From Pseudoalteromonas neustonica (GTDB taxonomy: Bacteria > Pseudomonadota > Gammaproteobacteria > Enterobacterales > Alteromonadaceae): a DNA stretch of 64,000 nt. The stretch covers positions 1 to 64,000 of the forward strand of contig NZ_BDDS01000008.1 in the NCBI RefSeq assembly GCF_001653135.1, in the 5' to 3' direction. The translations under genes were made by a program, and so were the position numbers. Under the pieces are notes generated by a model that saw nothing but the letters and a program-made list of their open reading frames with translations, was not told the origin of the DNA and did no database searches. This document shows, one piece after another, positions 38,026 to 47,400 of this stretch; position 1 is the first letter of the stretch, and each line of letters starts with the position of its first letter.

Positions 38026-38325
38026 ATGGCAAGTTTGTGGACATTCATTCTTATTGGCAGTGTAATTTATTTTTTTTGGCTAAATCGTAAAGTTGCCGAA
38101 GCCGCTAACGCGCATGCAAAACGTCAAAGTGAGCAACTCCAAGTGCAATTAATGAGTGTCGCGTGTACTAAACGCCGCTTTGGGCTTTTAAAAAGCGGCA
38201 AACCAGGGATCAAAAGCGAGTTTACTTTTGAATTCTCCAGTGATGGTGAAAACGCTTATCAAGGTGTTTTATTTATGGAAAACGAAATGCTGCAGAGCGT
38301 TTTAGTGCCACCGCACAAGATCTAG
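38026..38325 (+). CDS. DUF3301 family membrane protein
   Basis: 99 residues with one N-terminal membrane helix (SLWTFILIGSVIYFFWL) and a cytoplasmic part with RRFGLLKSGKPGIKSEFTFE, the DUF3301 pattern. The ATG directly follows the stop of the DUF3549 gene. Function unknown. Confidence 0.85.
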   Translation: MASLWTFILIGSVIYFFWLNRKVAEAANAHAKRQSEQLQVQLMSVACTKRRFGLLKSGKPGIKSEFTFEFSSDGENAYQGVLFMENEMLQSVLVPPHKI

Positions 38326-38375
38326 TTAGAAAATAATCAGGAATATTTTGAGGTTTAATAGTTTGACATGAAACA

Positions 38376-38775
38376 CAAAAAACTAAGGCGTAACATATAG
38401 TTACGCCTAAATCTTACTTCATCCATAATAAGGCATCCATACCTAAGCCGAAGCACCCTTTTTATCTTTCCCCTGAACGGGTATACATCCTCATACACCC
38501 TCACGTTGCATCAATGCAATATCCTACACATCCTAGTGTTATCCTCTTGCCACCTTGGCCATCCTGCGTCTCCAAACGCTCCTATTACTTCCTGTAATAT
38601 AATCCTTTGGGTTATCCTTATCATTAGCTCCGCTAATGTTCCGCATCCTCGCGGTGTCCTAACTCATCCTTGCATCCGTGTTAACTTGTCCGTTTGCTTC
38701 CTGCTAAGCATCTTGCTTAATTGCCGTAATCCGTTTCCTTGGCACCAGCTCAATCATTGAGTCTGTATCGTCTTG
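38376..38775 (-). ncRNA. csrB: CsrB-type regulatory RNA
   Basis: On the minus strand this stretch carries about 23 GGA motifs, mostly AGGA or CGGA in loops of small hairpins: GCGT-TTGGAG-ACGC, ATTAC-AGGAA-GTAAT, CATTAGC-GGA-GCTAATG, CCGCG-AGGA-TGCGG and ACAC-TAGGAT-GTGT. It ends in a Rho-independent terminator with AGGCGTAAC/GTTACGCCT arms and a T-run at 38376-38408. This is the architecture of CsrB/RsmZ RNAs, which titrate CsrA. A GacA/UvrY box lies about 165 bp upstream. The 5' end is estimated, not seen. A frame on the plus strand (38506-38760) is not a gene. Confidence 0.9.
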
Positions 38776-38935
38776 ATGAAGTAAAGTTTAAAGCAAACGG
38801 GACTTAACGATAGTGGCAAATAATAATTATTTTCATGTAACATTTTTGCAAAAAACACAAAGTACATTAAAAACAATGAATTAAATAAAAACAACAATAC
38901 AGATACGTAAAATTAACTGATAAAGCGCACACCAC

Positions 38936-38953
38936 TGTAAGATATATCCTACA
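38936..38953 (-). promoter_or_regulatory. GacA/UvrY upstream activating box of csrB
   Basis: TGTAAGATATATCCTACA differs at one position from the palindromic GacA consensus TGTAAGNNATNNCTTACA. Its distance from the CsrB 5' end is about 165 bp, as in other gammaproteobacteria. Confidence 0.8.
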
Positions 38954-38991
38954 CGCAAACTTCCATTATGGCCGTTTTAATTGGGTCAATG

Positions 38992-39633
38992 TTATTGAGC
39001 CGATTTAAATAACAGCTCACCTTGTACGCTGTTAAAGGTAAGCGTCTGTAAACACGTGAAGCCTTCACTTTTGAAAAAAGCCGTATGCTTTCCTTGCGTT
39101 ACAAACACTGCCATTCCACTTGACTCTTTATTACTTTTTACAAGGTCATCTAAACCGCGCAGCAAATAACGGCCGAGCCCTTGACCATGAAAATGCGGAT
39201 CAACCGCAATAAAGGCTAAAAAGTAATAGTTACCTTGCTCAACTAAGGCATCACGAATCGTTTGCTCTTTATCAATCAACTGATTCGTTTGTAAATAGCC
39301 AGCACTGAGCATTAACTTTAAGCGCCAATGCCAATATCGTTGCGCCTGTAGTTGGCTTTGTGATTCAAAAACACTGGCTACTGCTTTTAATCGTTCATTT
39401 TTATATAAACCTATCAAGGGTTGTTTTTCTTGCCAAAATGTATTGAGTTCTTCGCGAATTAAAGAACGTAGTTTTTTCTCATAGGGCCCTTTGGCTGCTT
39501 CACTGTAATTAAGCATTTTCTGTAAAACAGGATCATCATGATAGGCTTGATAAATTAAGCTCGCTGCGATACTGATATCTTCGGCAGCAATGTATTGCAC
39601 TCGAAATGTCTCACTTTGTGTTTCGACGGTCAT
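38992..39633 (-). CDS. GNAT-family N-acetyltransferase
   Basis: 213 residues. The acetyl-CoA site VDPHFHGQGLGRYLLRGL (R/QxxGxG/A) near residue 147 identifies the family; KSEGFTC near the end is typical. The substrate is unknown. It is divergent from the 40026 operon and close to the CsrB promoter region. The ATG has an AAGGAT Shine-Dalgarno. Confidence 0.85.
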   Translation of the reverse strand: MTVETQSETFRVQYIAAEDISIAASLIYQAYHDDPVLQKMLNYSEAAKGPYEKKLRSLIREELNTFWQEKQPLIGLYKNERLKAVASVFESQSQLQAQRYWHWRLKLMLSAGYLQTNQLIDKEQTIRDALVEQGNYYFLAFIAVDPHFHGQGLGRYLLRGLDDLVKSNKESSGMAVFVTQGKHTAFFKSEGFTCLQTLTFNSVQGELLFKSAQ

Positions 39634-39859
39634 CGTTAATCCTTATTAGCGTTTGCTTATTTTAATTTTTATACATTAAGTACTATAGGTATATTCCTAT
39701 GCGCTTTAAAAGGCAAATTCAGCGGGAGTTAAACTCTAATAACTCATTATAAAGTTCTATCACTGGTTTAACGTAACCATCAAGGAGTATGATATAAATA
39801 CGATACGGCACTACATATCATTACAAAAGCGACTTTAGGAAGAAGCACACCACTATTTT

Positions 39860-39937
39860 ATGACGACACCTTTAGAACAAAACGCTCACTGGAGCGAAGT
39901 GGTTGATGAGCTAAATGTACGTTTACGCCAACAGTAA
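39860..39937 (+). CDS. Possible 25-aa peptide
   Basis: ATG at 39860 opens a 25-codon frame (TTPLEQNAHWSEVVDELNVR, amphipathic). The Shine-Dalgarno is distant. The gap 39634-40025 otherwise contains only a promoter and a palindrome. The frame may be a decayed gene fragment or chance. Confidence 0.25.
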   Translation: MTTPLEQNAHWSEVVDELNVRLRQQ

Positions 39938-39979
39938 ATTGTTTGGCTAGAGCCAACTTACTGTTATTATAGTCCGGTA

Positions 39980-39997
39980 TTACACAGCACTGTGTAA
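39980..39997 (+). promoter_or_regulatory. Palindromic operator candidate before the 40026 operon
   Basis: TTACACAG-CA-CTGTGTAA is a perfect 8-bp inverted repeat just after a TATTAT -10 at about 39964, close to the expected transcription start and 29 bp before the ATG. Confidence 0.45.
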
Positions 39998-40025
39998 CGC
40001 CCTATTTAAAGAGTTTATAAACCGA

Positions 40026-40292
40026 ATGAATGCTGTTGTTTTTGATGCGATTAAAGCCCTTCTAGATGAAGGAAAAACCCCGACTGTTGCTTTGACAAAA
40101 AGCAAACTGACACAAACGATCCCTTTACCCGTTATTATTGCTGCGGTGAGTCAATATAAAAACAACCCTGAGTCTATTCATAATTTAGCAAAACAACCTC
40201 AACAAAAAGTAGAGGCTGTAAATAATTCAAGTCAACTTGATCGCCTTGAAGCAAAGCTCGACCGATTACTGGCATTACTAGAAAATAAATAA
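40026..40292 (+). CDS. Small protein of unknown function (88 aa)
   Basis: 88 residues, not recognised. Residues 1-50 are helical with a turn pattern that could be an HTH (FDAIKALLDEGKTPTVALTK, then PLPVIIAAVSQYKNN); residues 68-88 form a short leucine-rich coiled coil (LDRLEAKLDRLLALLENK). This combination suggests a small DNA-binding dimer, which is an inference. It is co-transcribed with the zinc-ribbon gene 14 bp downstream; the palindrome upstream may be its site. Confidence 0.65.
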   Translation: MNAVVFDAIKALLDEGKTPTVALTKSKLTQTIPLPVIIAAVSQYKNNPESIHNLAKQPQQKVEAVNNSSQLDRLEAKLDRLLALLENK

Positions 40293-40306
40293 TTTGAGAC
40301 CCCACC

Positions 40307-41080
40307 ATGTTTGTTGTTGATTTAACGTTTGATTGTTACCAAGATACGACCCTTGAAAATGCTGAGCAAGCAATTAATCGCTTAGTAAATGCACTTCGTT
40401 TTAACGGTCAAATAATGGGGGAAGAGTTTCCAACCGTTTTAAAAGACGGTTATTTCATAACGCGCGTGATGTGCCCTACTAATGATGCAATGCATCCACT
40501 CAATAATAGTCCGTTTGTAAAACACAGTATTGATAAATTACACGCCGCAGGCTTGCTTGCACCAAAAGTAAAAGTGATAGGCCAAGATATCCACTCTAAT
40601 GGCGCTGATGAATGCCATGAGCCATCGAGTTATATTTTATACACGACCTATGTTCACACTTGTAGCCCGCTGTATTGTGGTGATGATTTTTTACCTGTCC
40701 CCTTGTTTAAGATCCCCGCTATTGCTAACGGAGATTATAAAACACTAATCAAGTGGCAAGAAGATTGGCAAGCCTGTGACCAAATTCAAATTAATGGTGC
40801 AACACGCTGTGAGTTTCCTGCATTGGATGAAATATCAAATCTGGATAGCGACCTTTCTCGTCGTGGTAAAGACATAGCAAAACGGGTCACCTGTTTAACT
40901 AAAAAACCAGTGTATTATTATTTATATCGTGTCGGTGGCACAGATAAAGCATCTGAACTTGCGCGTAAATGCCCTAGCTGTAACAGCGATTGGAAATTAC
41001 CTGAGTCATGGTTTGGTTTATTTGATTTTAAATGTGAGCCGTGTGGATTAGTCTCTAATATATCGTGGGATTTTCAATAA
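40307..41080 (+). CDS. Zn-ribbon-containing protein of DUF2310 type
   Basis: 257 residues. The C-terminal CPSCNSDWKLPE followed by CEPCGLVSNISWDF is a zinc ribbon, and the N-terminal part (LTFDCYQDTTLENAEQAINR, then LYCGDDFLPVPLFKIPA) matches the DUF2310 family of marine gammaproteobacteria. Function unknown. It forms an operon with the 88-aa gene. No operon continues after it; a long inverted repeat follows. Confidence 0.85.
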   Translation: MFVVDLTFDCYQDTTLENAEQAINRLVNALRFNGQIMGEEFPTVLKDGYFITRVMCPTNDAMHPLNNSPFVKHSIDKLHAAGLLAPKVKVIGQDIHSNGADECHEPSSYILYTTYVHTCSPLYCGDDFLPVPLFKIPAIANGDYKTLIKWQEDWQACDQIQINGATRCEFPALDEISNLDSDLSRRGKDIAKRVTCLTKKPVYYYLYRVGGTDKASELARKCPSCNSDWKLPESWFGLFDFKCEPCGLVSNISWDFQ

Positions 41081-41103
41081 CATTAGGGTCATTGAAAGTC
41101 GAA

Positions 41104-41158
41104 TATACCCAAGCCACCTCAAGATGCATAATTCACATATTGAGGTGGCTTGGGTATA
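41104..41158. repeat. 19-bp perfect inverted repeat element
   Basis: TATACCCAAGCCACCTCAA and its exact complement lie 17 bp apart between convergent genes. It resembles dispersed palindromic elements (REP/MITE-like) of Alteromonadales and may serve as a terminator. Copy number elsewhere cannot be judged from this window. Confidence 0.7.
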
Positions 41159-41198
41159 AACAATGCGGAGTAAATCTAACTCCGCGAATATCTATACT

Positions 41199-41738
41199 TT
41201 AAACTACAAGTGCTTCAATAAATGCAGCTAGGTTAGGAGCCAATATATGATGTGGCTTTTTACCTACATATTCTAAGCATACTTCACCCGTCGTAATTAA
41301 CACTGAGACGAGTAAATCCTCTTGATCTGTTAAGCCTATAAATACAGTTGGGTCTTGCTTAAGCTTGCGCTTCATCAATACATGCCCGGTAATATTTTGC
41401 TGAAGTAGATCAAAATCTTCAATACTCCACGCTTGCAGTAGCTCTACTTCGTGTTCGTCTATTTTTGCAGTAATGCATCCCGCGAAAAACGTTCCATAAT
41501 ACTCATTCAGCGCATCTGGAAATTTAACATCAAGCGCATTAGCTAAATCAGTTAAAGAGCCTTTGGGGCTACGACATACCGCTTGCCATTGGATCAACCC
41601 TTTTGCATCAGCAGTACCAACCTCGCACGGACTTGGCCAATCACTATCGTGTTCAATGCGTGGTAATAATTGCGTCTGCTCTAACTGTCGTTTAGCAAAA
41701 CATTGGTGAAGTTGCTCTAATTGTGAGGTGATAGACAT
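41199..41738 (-). CDS. syd: SecY-interacting protein Syd
   Basis: 179 residues, matching Syd length. Conserved pieces visible: PSPCEVGTADAKGLIQWQAV, then YGTFFAGCITAKIDEHEVEL and QENITGHVLMKRKLKQDPTV-like segments in the middle. Syd binds SecY at the inner membrane and probably monitors SecYEG assembly. It is divergent from queF with a 59-bp gap, an arrangement widespread in gammaproteobacteria. Confidence 0.92.
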   Translation of the reverse strand: MSITSQLEQLHQCFAKRQLEQTQLLPRIEHDSDWPSPCEVGTADAKGLIQWQAVCRSPKGSLTDLANALDVKFPDALNEYYGTFFAGCITAKIDEHEVELLQAWSIEDFDLLQQNITGHVLMKRKLKQDPTVFIGLTDQEDLLVSVLITTGEVCLEYVGKKPHHILAPNLAAFIEALVV

Positions 41739-41797
41739 ACTGCGAAACTCATAAGCTTTAGGTATAATAGCGCTATTGTAACTACAAAAGAGCTAAC

Positions 41798-42643
41798 ATG
41801 ACAGATTACAGCAACTCACCTGAATTAAAAGACAGTGTACTTGGCCAATCAACAGAATATGTAGATACCTACACACCTAGTTTATTGTTTCCTATTGCAC
41901 GTAAACTTAATCGTGATGCACTTGATATAAATGAAGCTGCTCTCCCATTTAAAGGCCAAGATATTTGGACCGGATATGAGCTTTCTTGGTTAAATACTAA
42001 AGGTAAACCCGTCGTTGCAGTCGCAAGCTTTATATTTCCTTGTCAAAGCAGTCATATCATTGAATCAAAGTCTTTTAAACTATATTTAAATAGCTTTAAT
42101 CAAACGCGCTTTGATTCGATTGAAGACGTAAAAGCTATTTTAATTGCCGATTTATCTGCTGGCGTTTCAATGCCTATCGATGTCGTTTTGTATAGCCCTA
42201 ATGATTATAATTGCTTACCGTGCACACCATTACCTGGTGAATGTATTGATGAGTTAGATATTCAAATCGATAGTTATCATTTGGATGCATATTCTCTTAA
42301 ACCAGCCTCCACTAATACGGTGAGTGAAACATTGCACAGCCATTTACTTAAGTCTAATTGCTTAATTACTTCGCAACCCGATTGGGCAAGTATTATTATT
42401 CGTTATACTGGTGAGCAAGTATGTAAAGAATCTTTGCTGCGTTATTTGATTTCGTTTCGAACCCACAATGAGTTTCATGAGCAATGCGTAGAGCGGATAT
42501 ATTGTGATTTAATGGCGCAATTAAACATCACTGAACTTGAAGTGTATGCTCGCTATACACGCCGTGGAGGTCTTGATATCAATCCATATCGCTCAACTTC
42601 TCACGATAATGTGCCGTTTGCAGTGAAAATAAACCGACAGTAA
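41798..42643 (+). CDS. queF: NADPH-dependent 7-cyano-7-deazaguanine reductase QueF
   Basis: 281 residues, the long bimodular QueF form (E. coli 282). The catalytic Cys is in [16 protein letters not shown] and the substrate Glu in [16 protein letters not shown]. It reduces preQ0 to preQ1 in queuosine synthesis in the cytoplasm. It is divergent from syd, as in E. coli and Vibrio. No preQ1 riboswitch is seen upstream. Confidence 0.95.
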   Translation: MTDYSNSPELKDSVLGQSTEYVDTYTPSLLFPIARKLNRDALDINEAALPFKGQDIWTGYELSWLNTKGKPVVAVASFIFPCQSSHIIESKSFKLYLNSFNQTRFDSIEDVKAILIADLSAGVSMPIDVVLYSPNDYNCLPCTPLPGECIDELDIQIDSYHLDAYSLKPASTNTVSETLHSHLLKSNCLITSQPDWASIIIRYTGEQVCKESLLRYLISFRTHNEFHEQCVERIYCDLMAQLNITELEVYARYTRRGGLDINPYRSTSHDNVPFAVKINRQ

Positions 42644-42711
42644 TGTTTACGGGGCAATCAGAAGTTCTGGTGGCTGCATAATGATTGCACTTAATACTTG
42701 AATTCAAGAAC

Positions 42712-42739
42712 CTAAACCCCGAGCTAGTTCGGGGTTTAG
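42712..42739. terminator. Terminator between queF and the PPIase gene
   Basis: CTAAACCCCGA and TCGGGGTTTAG form an 11-bp stem with a 6-nt loop between convergent genes. Confidence 0.85.
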
Positions 42740-42748
42740 TGTCCTCAA

Positions 42749-43621
42749 TTAGCTCTTCAATCGTTTTGTCGGAATTGGCATACCACATACGTCAACATAA
42801 TCTGGGGTTTCAACAAACCATTCTTCACTGCGATTTTGGCGCGCTTTAATAAGTGACTTAAAGGCATTCGAATCCGTTTTTAACACTTTAAATTGACTTG
42901 TATCGTGTTTTGCAATGTCAGCTAAAACGTGTATATCTGCAATTGGGTTAAAGAGTTCACCTTCTATTGGTGTTCGAGATAAACGATTAAAGTGTTCCAT
43001 TCCTTCAAGAACGCGTCCAAACACAGTAATGTTTCTATCTAAATAGCGCGGCCCATGACCGATAGTGACATAAAACTCTGTTCCACCACTGTTAATGTTG
43101 TTATCACGAGCCATCGCGAATACACCATTACAGTGCACTTGCCAAGTTTGTGTTTGAGCCTCATTTTGCGCAACAGCAAATCCTTTTAAAAAACCGGTTA
43201 GCGGCGCATAGCCATCGGTGATATCAAGTTCAGTTATGTTAAGTGCCGTTGCTGTAGTAAGGTAAAATTCTGCAGGGAGTGATTTGCTTGCATTTTTTAT
43301 TGCTTTTTTACCGCTTGCATCACCACCTTGCGCAACAAAGCCTTCTACAAAACGATAAACACTTAGCCCTTTATAAAATCCATCACGCGCAAGTTGCTTT
43401 ATATTCTCAGCATGTTTAGGAGCAAGTAAGGGGTTGAGCTCGATATATGCAGATCCCGTTGGTAACGTGATTTTTAGTATATTGTCAGCATCAACTATTC
43501 GCCACTCTTGTGCGCTGGCGCTGTTTATAACACTACTCGCTGTTGGCTGCGCAGCTGTTTTCGCAACACTGGTTTGACTTAGTATTAGTGCAACTGCAGC
43601 TAAGCATGATTTTTTCAACAT
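42749..43621 (-). CDS. Periplasmic cyclophilin-type peptidyl-prolyl isomerase
   Basis: 290 residues from the ATG at 43621; a TTG three codons upstream is less likely. A signal peptide (LKKSCLAAVALILSQTSVAK) is followed by a cyclophilin domain: FYKGLSVYRFVEGFVAQGGD, GVFAMARDNNINSGGTEFYV and NITVFGRVLEGM. Active-site residues R (in YRFV), F and Q (FVAQGGD) are in place. A C-terminal extension of about 70 residues is unusual for the simple family. The gene is 36 bp from the solute-binding-like gene on the same strand. Confidence 0.9.
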   Translation of the reverse strand: MLKKSCLAAVALILSQTSVAKTAAQPTASSVINSASAQEWRIVDADNILKITLPTGSAYIELNPLLAPKHAENIKQLARDGFYKGLSVYRFVEGFVAQGGDASGKKAIKNASKSLPAEFYLTTATALNITELDITDGYAPLTGFLKGFAVAQNEAQTQTWQVHCNGVFAMARDNNINSGGTEFYVTIGHGPRYLDRNITVFGRVLEGMEHFNRLSRTPIEGELFNPIADIHVLADIAKHDTSQFKVLKTDSNAFKSLIKARQNRSEEWFVETPDYVDVCGMPIPTKRLKS

Positions 43622-43656
43622 ATCCCACAACTTATTTTATTTTTTGTGGTGCTACA

Positions 43657-44484
43657 TTATTTGGTTAACGCTTTTTTATCAAGCCAAAAATGTGGTTGGT
43701 GAATTGGTGCACTTAGCGGGAGTAAAGGATTTGCAAGTTCAATAATTCGGCGGTTTTTCAGATCTGCCAGTTCGATAGTTTTAGCAAAATAACGATTAAA
43801 TAACTCATCAAAGGATCCATCGGCAATCGCTGCTAATAAGCCCGATTTAATTTGCTCATATAAAATGGCATCTTTATTCGCAACAAAAAAGTAAAGCGCT
43901 GATGGGTAACGTATTGCTATATATTTGTCATGAACAATATCATCACCATAATTTTGTGCTAAATCAAAAATATCATAAGGTAATGCGTCGATTCGCCTCG
44001 CTTTTAGCATTTCAATAGGATCTGCACCTTGACCATAAATTTGCGTGTGTAACTCGTTATTAATAAAAATTGCGGTATCTGGCCAGTCTTCTCTCAAACC
44101 AAATAGAAAAGTTCGTAATTGCCCTGAGTGAGTTACATTAGCAAATAATTCTTTATCTTTAATATTAACTAAAGGGATACGATAACCAAGTAACCCTTTA
44201 TCTATCGGGATTAAAATTGCCTTTGCTTGCTTTTCCCACGTTGAACTTGTTGCGCCCCAAAATACGTCGATACCATTTTTTTCACCTAATAAACGTATTG
44301 CACGTGTTTGTGTAGGAATACTACCGATCTCTTCAGGTAACATCTTTATTTCTGACTTGCCCAATGCTAGCTTTAATAATTCAATCGGATACGGATGGCT
44401 TCCCGCAGAAAAGCGCACTGTTTGCTCAGTATTCGATCTAACATTAAATGTAAATAGTAAGCATACTAGTACCAGCTTTAGCAT
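43657..44484 (-). CDS. Periplasmic solute-binding-like protein
   Basis: 275 residues with a signal peptide (MLKLVLVCLLFTFNVRS). The body resembles the SBP_bac_3 type (LGEKNGIDVFWGATSSTWEK, then MLKARRIDALPYDIFDLAQN and SFDELFNRYFAKTIE). No permease genes are adjacent, so it may be a sensor or orphan binding protein. It is directly downstream of tamB (9-bp gap) and may be co-transcribed with it. Confidence 0.75.
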   Translation of the reverse strand: MLKLVLVCLLFTFNVRSNTEQTVRFSAGSHPYPIELLKLALGKSEIKMLPEEIGSIPTQTRAIRLLGEKNGIDVFWGATSSTWEKQAKAILIPIDKGLLGYRIPLVNIKDKELFANVTHSGQLRTFLFGLREDWPDTAIFINNELHTQIYGQGADPIEMLKARRIDALPYDIFDLAQNYGDDIVHDKYIAIRYPSALYFFVANKDAILYEQIKSGLLAAIADGSFDELFNRYFAKTIELADLKNRRIIELANPLLPLSAPIHQPHFWLDKKALTK

Positions 44485-44493
44485 CGCGCCTTT

Positions 44494-47400
44494 TTACTCC
44501 CAGTCAAATTTATAAAGAATATCAACGTTCTGGTTTATATTGCTCGTAATTTCAATATATAACTGTGACATTAGTTGATAACGCATTGCAACCTCACTTA
44601 ATGAGTCAAAAATCCCAACACTGTATTTAACTTTAATATCGGGTGCTAAATACCCCGATATTTCAACTTTAGTGTTATCTCCACTGCCTTTAGAGCTTAA
44701 GCTAACATCAGAAAAACCAAAACTTTCACCAACTTTAGATACAACCCCTTCGCTTCGGCTTACACCTTGTGAAAGCAAAAGTTGAGCTAACATTGCATCT
44801 GATGAGCTGTTGCCTTCATCCAATGGCTGACCATTTAGTAGATACGCTAATGATTGCGCTTGATCCATTGCAGGTTCCGAGAAAACCTTTAAAGAAGGAT
44901 GCTCTACATTCCCTGTTAACGTCACACCTGCGATTACGCCATTAGCTGTGTTTTCAGGATGACGTATTGCCTTAATATTAAGATAAGGCTTTTCAATCGA
45001 ACCGCTAAAACCAATTTGCCCTGTTCGAATGATCAAATCTTGGCCAAATGTTCGATAAGTGCCTTGGCGTAAGTTCAACTCACCCGTTGCTATCATTGGC
45101 GTTTGTTGATTTAAACTAATTGCTAAGTCCCCTTCTATTTTTGATTCTAGGCCAAATGAATCAATCCGCACATCATTTTCAACAATCAACTTCAAGTTTA
45201 TATCATAATTGAAGGGCACAACATCGGCTTGCTCAACTTGCTTATCTACAATTATTTCATCATCACTAACTTGCACAGCCCCTTCGGGTAACTCTTCGAT
45301 CTTTATACGCCCATAGGGTACAACAACTTGACCTGCTAGTTTAAAAGTATCATCTGCCAAGCTAATTTTTAAATCCGGCGATACTTTAAATAACACACCT
45401 TGCTGCGCGCGGACATAAAATTGCTTGCCTAATACACTTAAATTAACCGCTGGTTTTTCTCCTTGCCAATCAATATCACCCGTTAAATCAAGTGAGCCGC
45501 CATCACCATCCTTTAATTTTCCTTTTAACACAGCAGTCGTTTTATCAAATGCTATATTTACATTTGAATCAACTAACGAAACAGGTAGCTGTTCCCCCTG
45601 TAAATTAACCCCAGTTACATCAAGCTCTCCACTTAATAACGGTGAGTTTGTCGTCCCAGCGATTGCAACTTGACCACTAATAGCACCTTTTAACTGTTCA
45701 AGCGTCCCAATAAGTGGCTGTAAATCAGTGAGTAAGACTTTATCGATATCTAACGTTCCCGACATATTTTGCGCGTCTGTTAAATCGGTTACCTGTAAGT
45801 CTGCATTAATGTTGCCAATCACACTTGAGTTTAAACGTGCATTAAACTGCGCAGTCTGTGCATCCGCAATTGCGTTTATGGTGAATGTCTCTAGCGGTAG
45901 ACGATAACGGTTTTCTTCATTGATCAATGTAGTTACTAAATCATGAGAATTGATCGTGGCTGTTAAGGCGCTTAATTCACGCCCTTGCCAGTTAGCGTTA
46001 ATATGACCATTCAAGTCACCTTGTGTAATTACATTCTCTGGTAATAAATATTTGATCTGTGATAAATCAAAGTTAACCAACTTCGCACTTAGTTTACCTT
46101 GTTGATTTTTTTGATTTAACTCATCAATACATAATTTACTATTTTCACTTTGCCAACAGTGCTGCTTTACTAAAAAATCACCATTGTCGGTATTAATATT
46201 AATTGCAATAGCAGGTTTAGCACGAAAGCGTAGAACATTATCGGTTAATAGCACATCCTTTAAATTACCCTGCCATTCTTTATTTATGAATTTTCCAGCA
46301 AGTTCAAACTGCGCCTTCCCTTGCAAAGCATCTAGATCAAGTTGGAGTTGGTGGTCAGTTTTATCACCCGCGGCATTTATCGCTAAGGTTTGAATTTTAT
46401 GCCCCAACACATTGGCGTTTTCAACCTTTAAACTTGCATTAGTTTGCCAATCAGCAGCGTAATTAAAATCTGTTTTTAAAACTAACTGCTCTATTGCTAT
46501 GTCTGAAAAATTTAAATCACGCATTGCAATGTTTAAATTAACAATCGGTTCTAAACGCTCTCCAGCGATCACTAAGCTACCATCGCCCACCCCTGTGATT
46601 GGTAATTTATCTGGGATCGTATTATTTAAGTGAAGTTTCCCTTTAATATTCCATCGCTTTGTCACATCGCCACTTAAGGCCAATGTGTTTTCGCCGCTAG
46701 AGAGTTCAAACTTATTGATTCGGGCATGGAGTGAGTTATTTATGTCAAAGTCAGATGCAAAGGTAAATGCCATATCATTCAAGGTGCCAGTGAGCTGTGT
46801 ATCATTCATCACCAACTGCCAGTTTTCTTGCTCTATATTAAATGCCCCTTTTAATTGCCCTGATACATCACTCGTGAGCGTATCAGTAAGATACTGTGCC
46901 TTTAAGTTTTTAAGATAGCCAGTAAACTGTCCTTTAATGCCGTCGTTCCAGCTTGCTGATGCAGTCATGGTTGCTTTACTATCATTTGCAAGCAGGGCTA
47001 AATCATCAACTTTGATATGGGTTAGCCCCCCTTTTAAAACTGACTTGATTTGTACTTTTGGATAGGCGGCCAATTGGCTTTGTGCAATTAAATTAATAGC
47101 GTAGTCATCAGCGTTACCCTTACCAGATAATTGCACATCATTAATCTTTAACGTGTTATGTTCCACATCAAGCAGCCATTGTTGGATACTTGCATTGATT
47201 GAAAATGGAAAGTTCTCCGTTTTTAAATCAGCTTCAAGCTGTGCGTTCAATGGGTATTCACCCTGAGTTTGTATATCCAGTGCTAAACTATGCAAATCGC
47301 CAGATACATCCAATGCAATATGGTGTGCGGGATGATCTAGGCTAATTGTAGCCGTTATAGGTGTCTTTTCGGTTAATGTTGCATTTAACTGACTCGCGAG

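Noticed and set aside
38506-38760. 84-codon plus-strand frame
   Set aside because: It covers the minus-strand CsrB-type RNA and has no ribosome site or protein-like composition.
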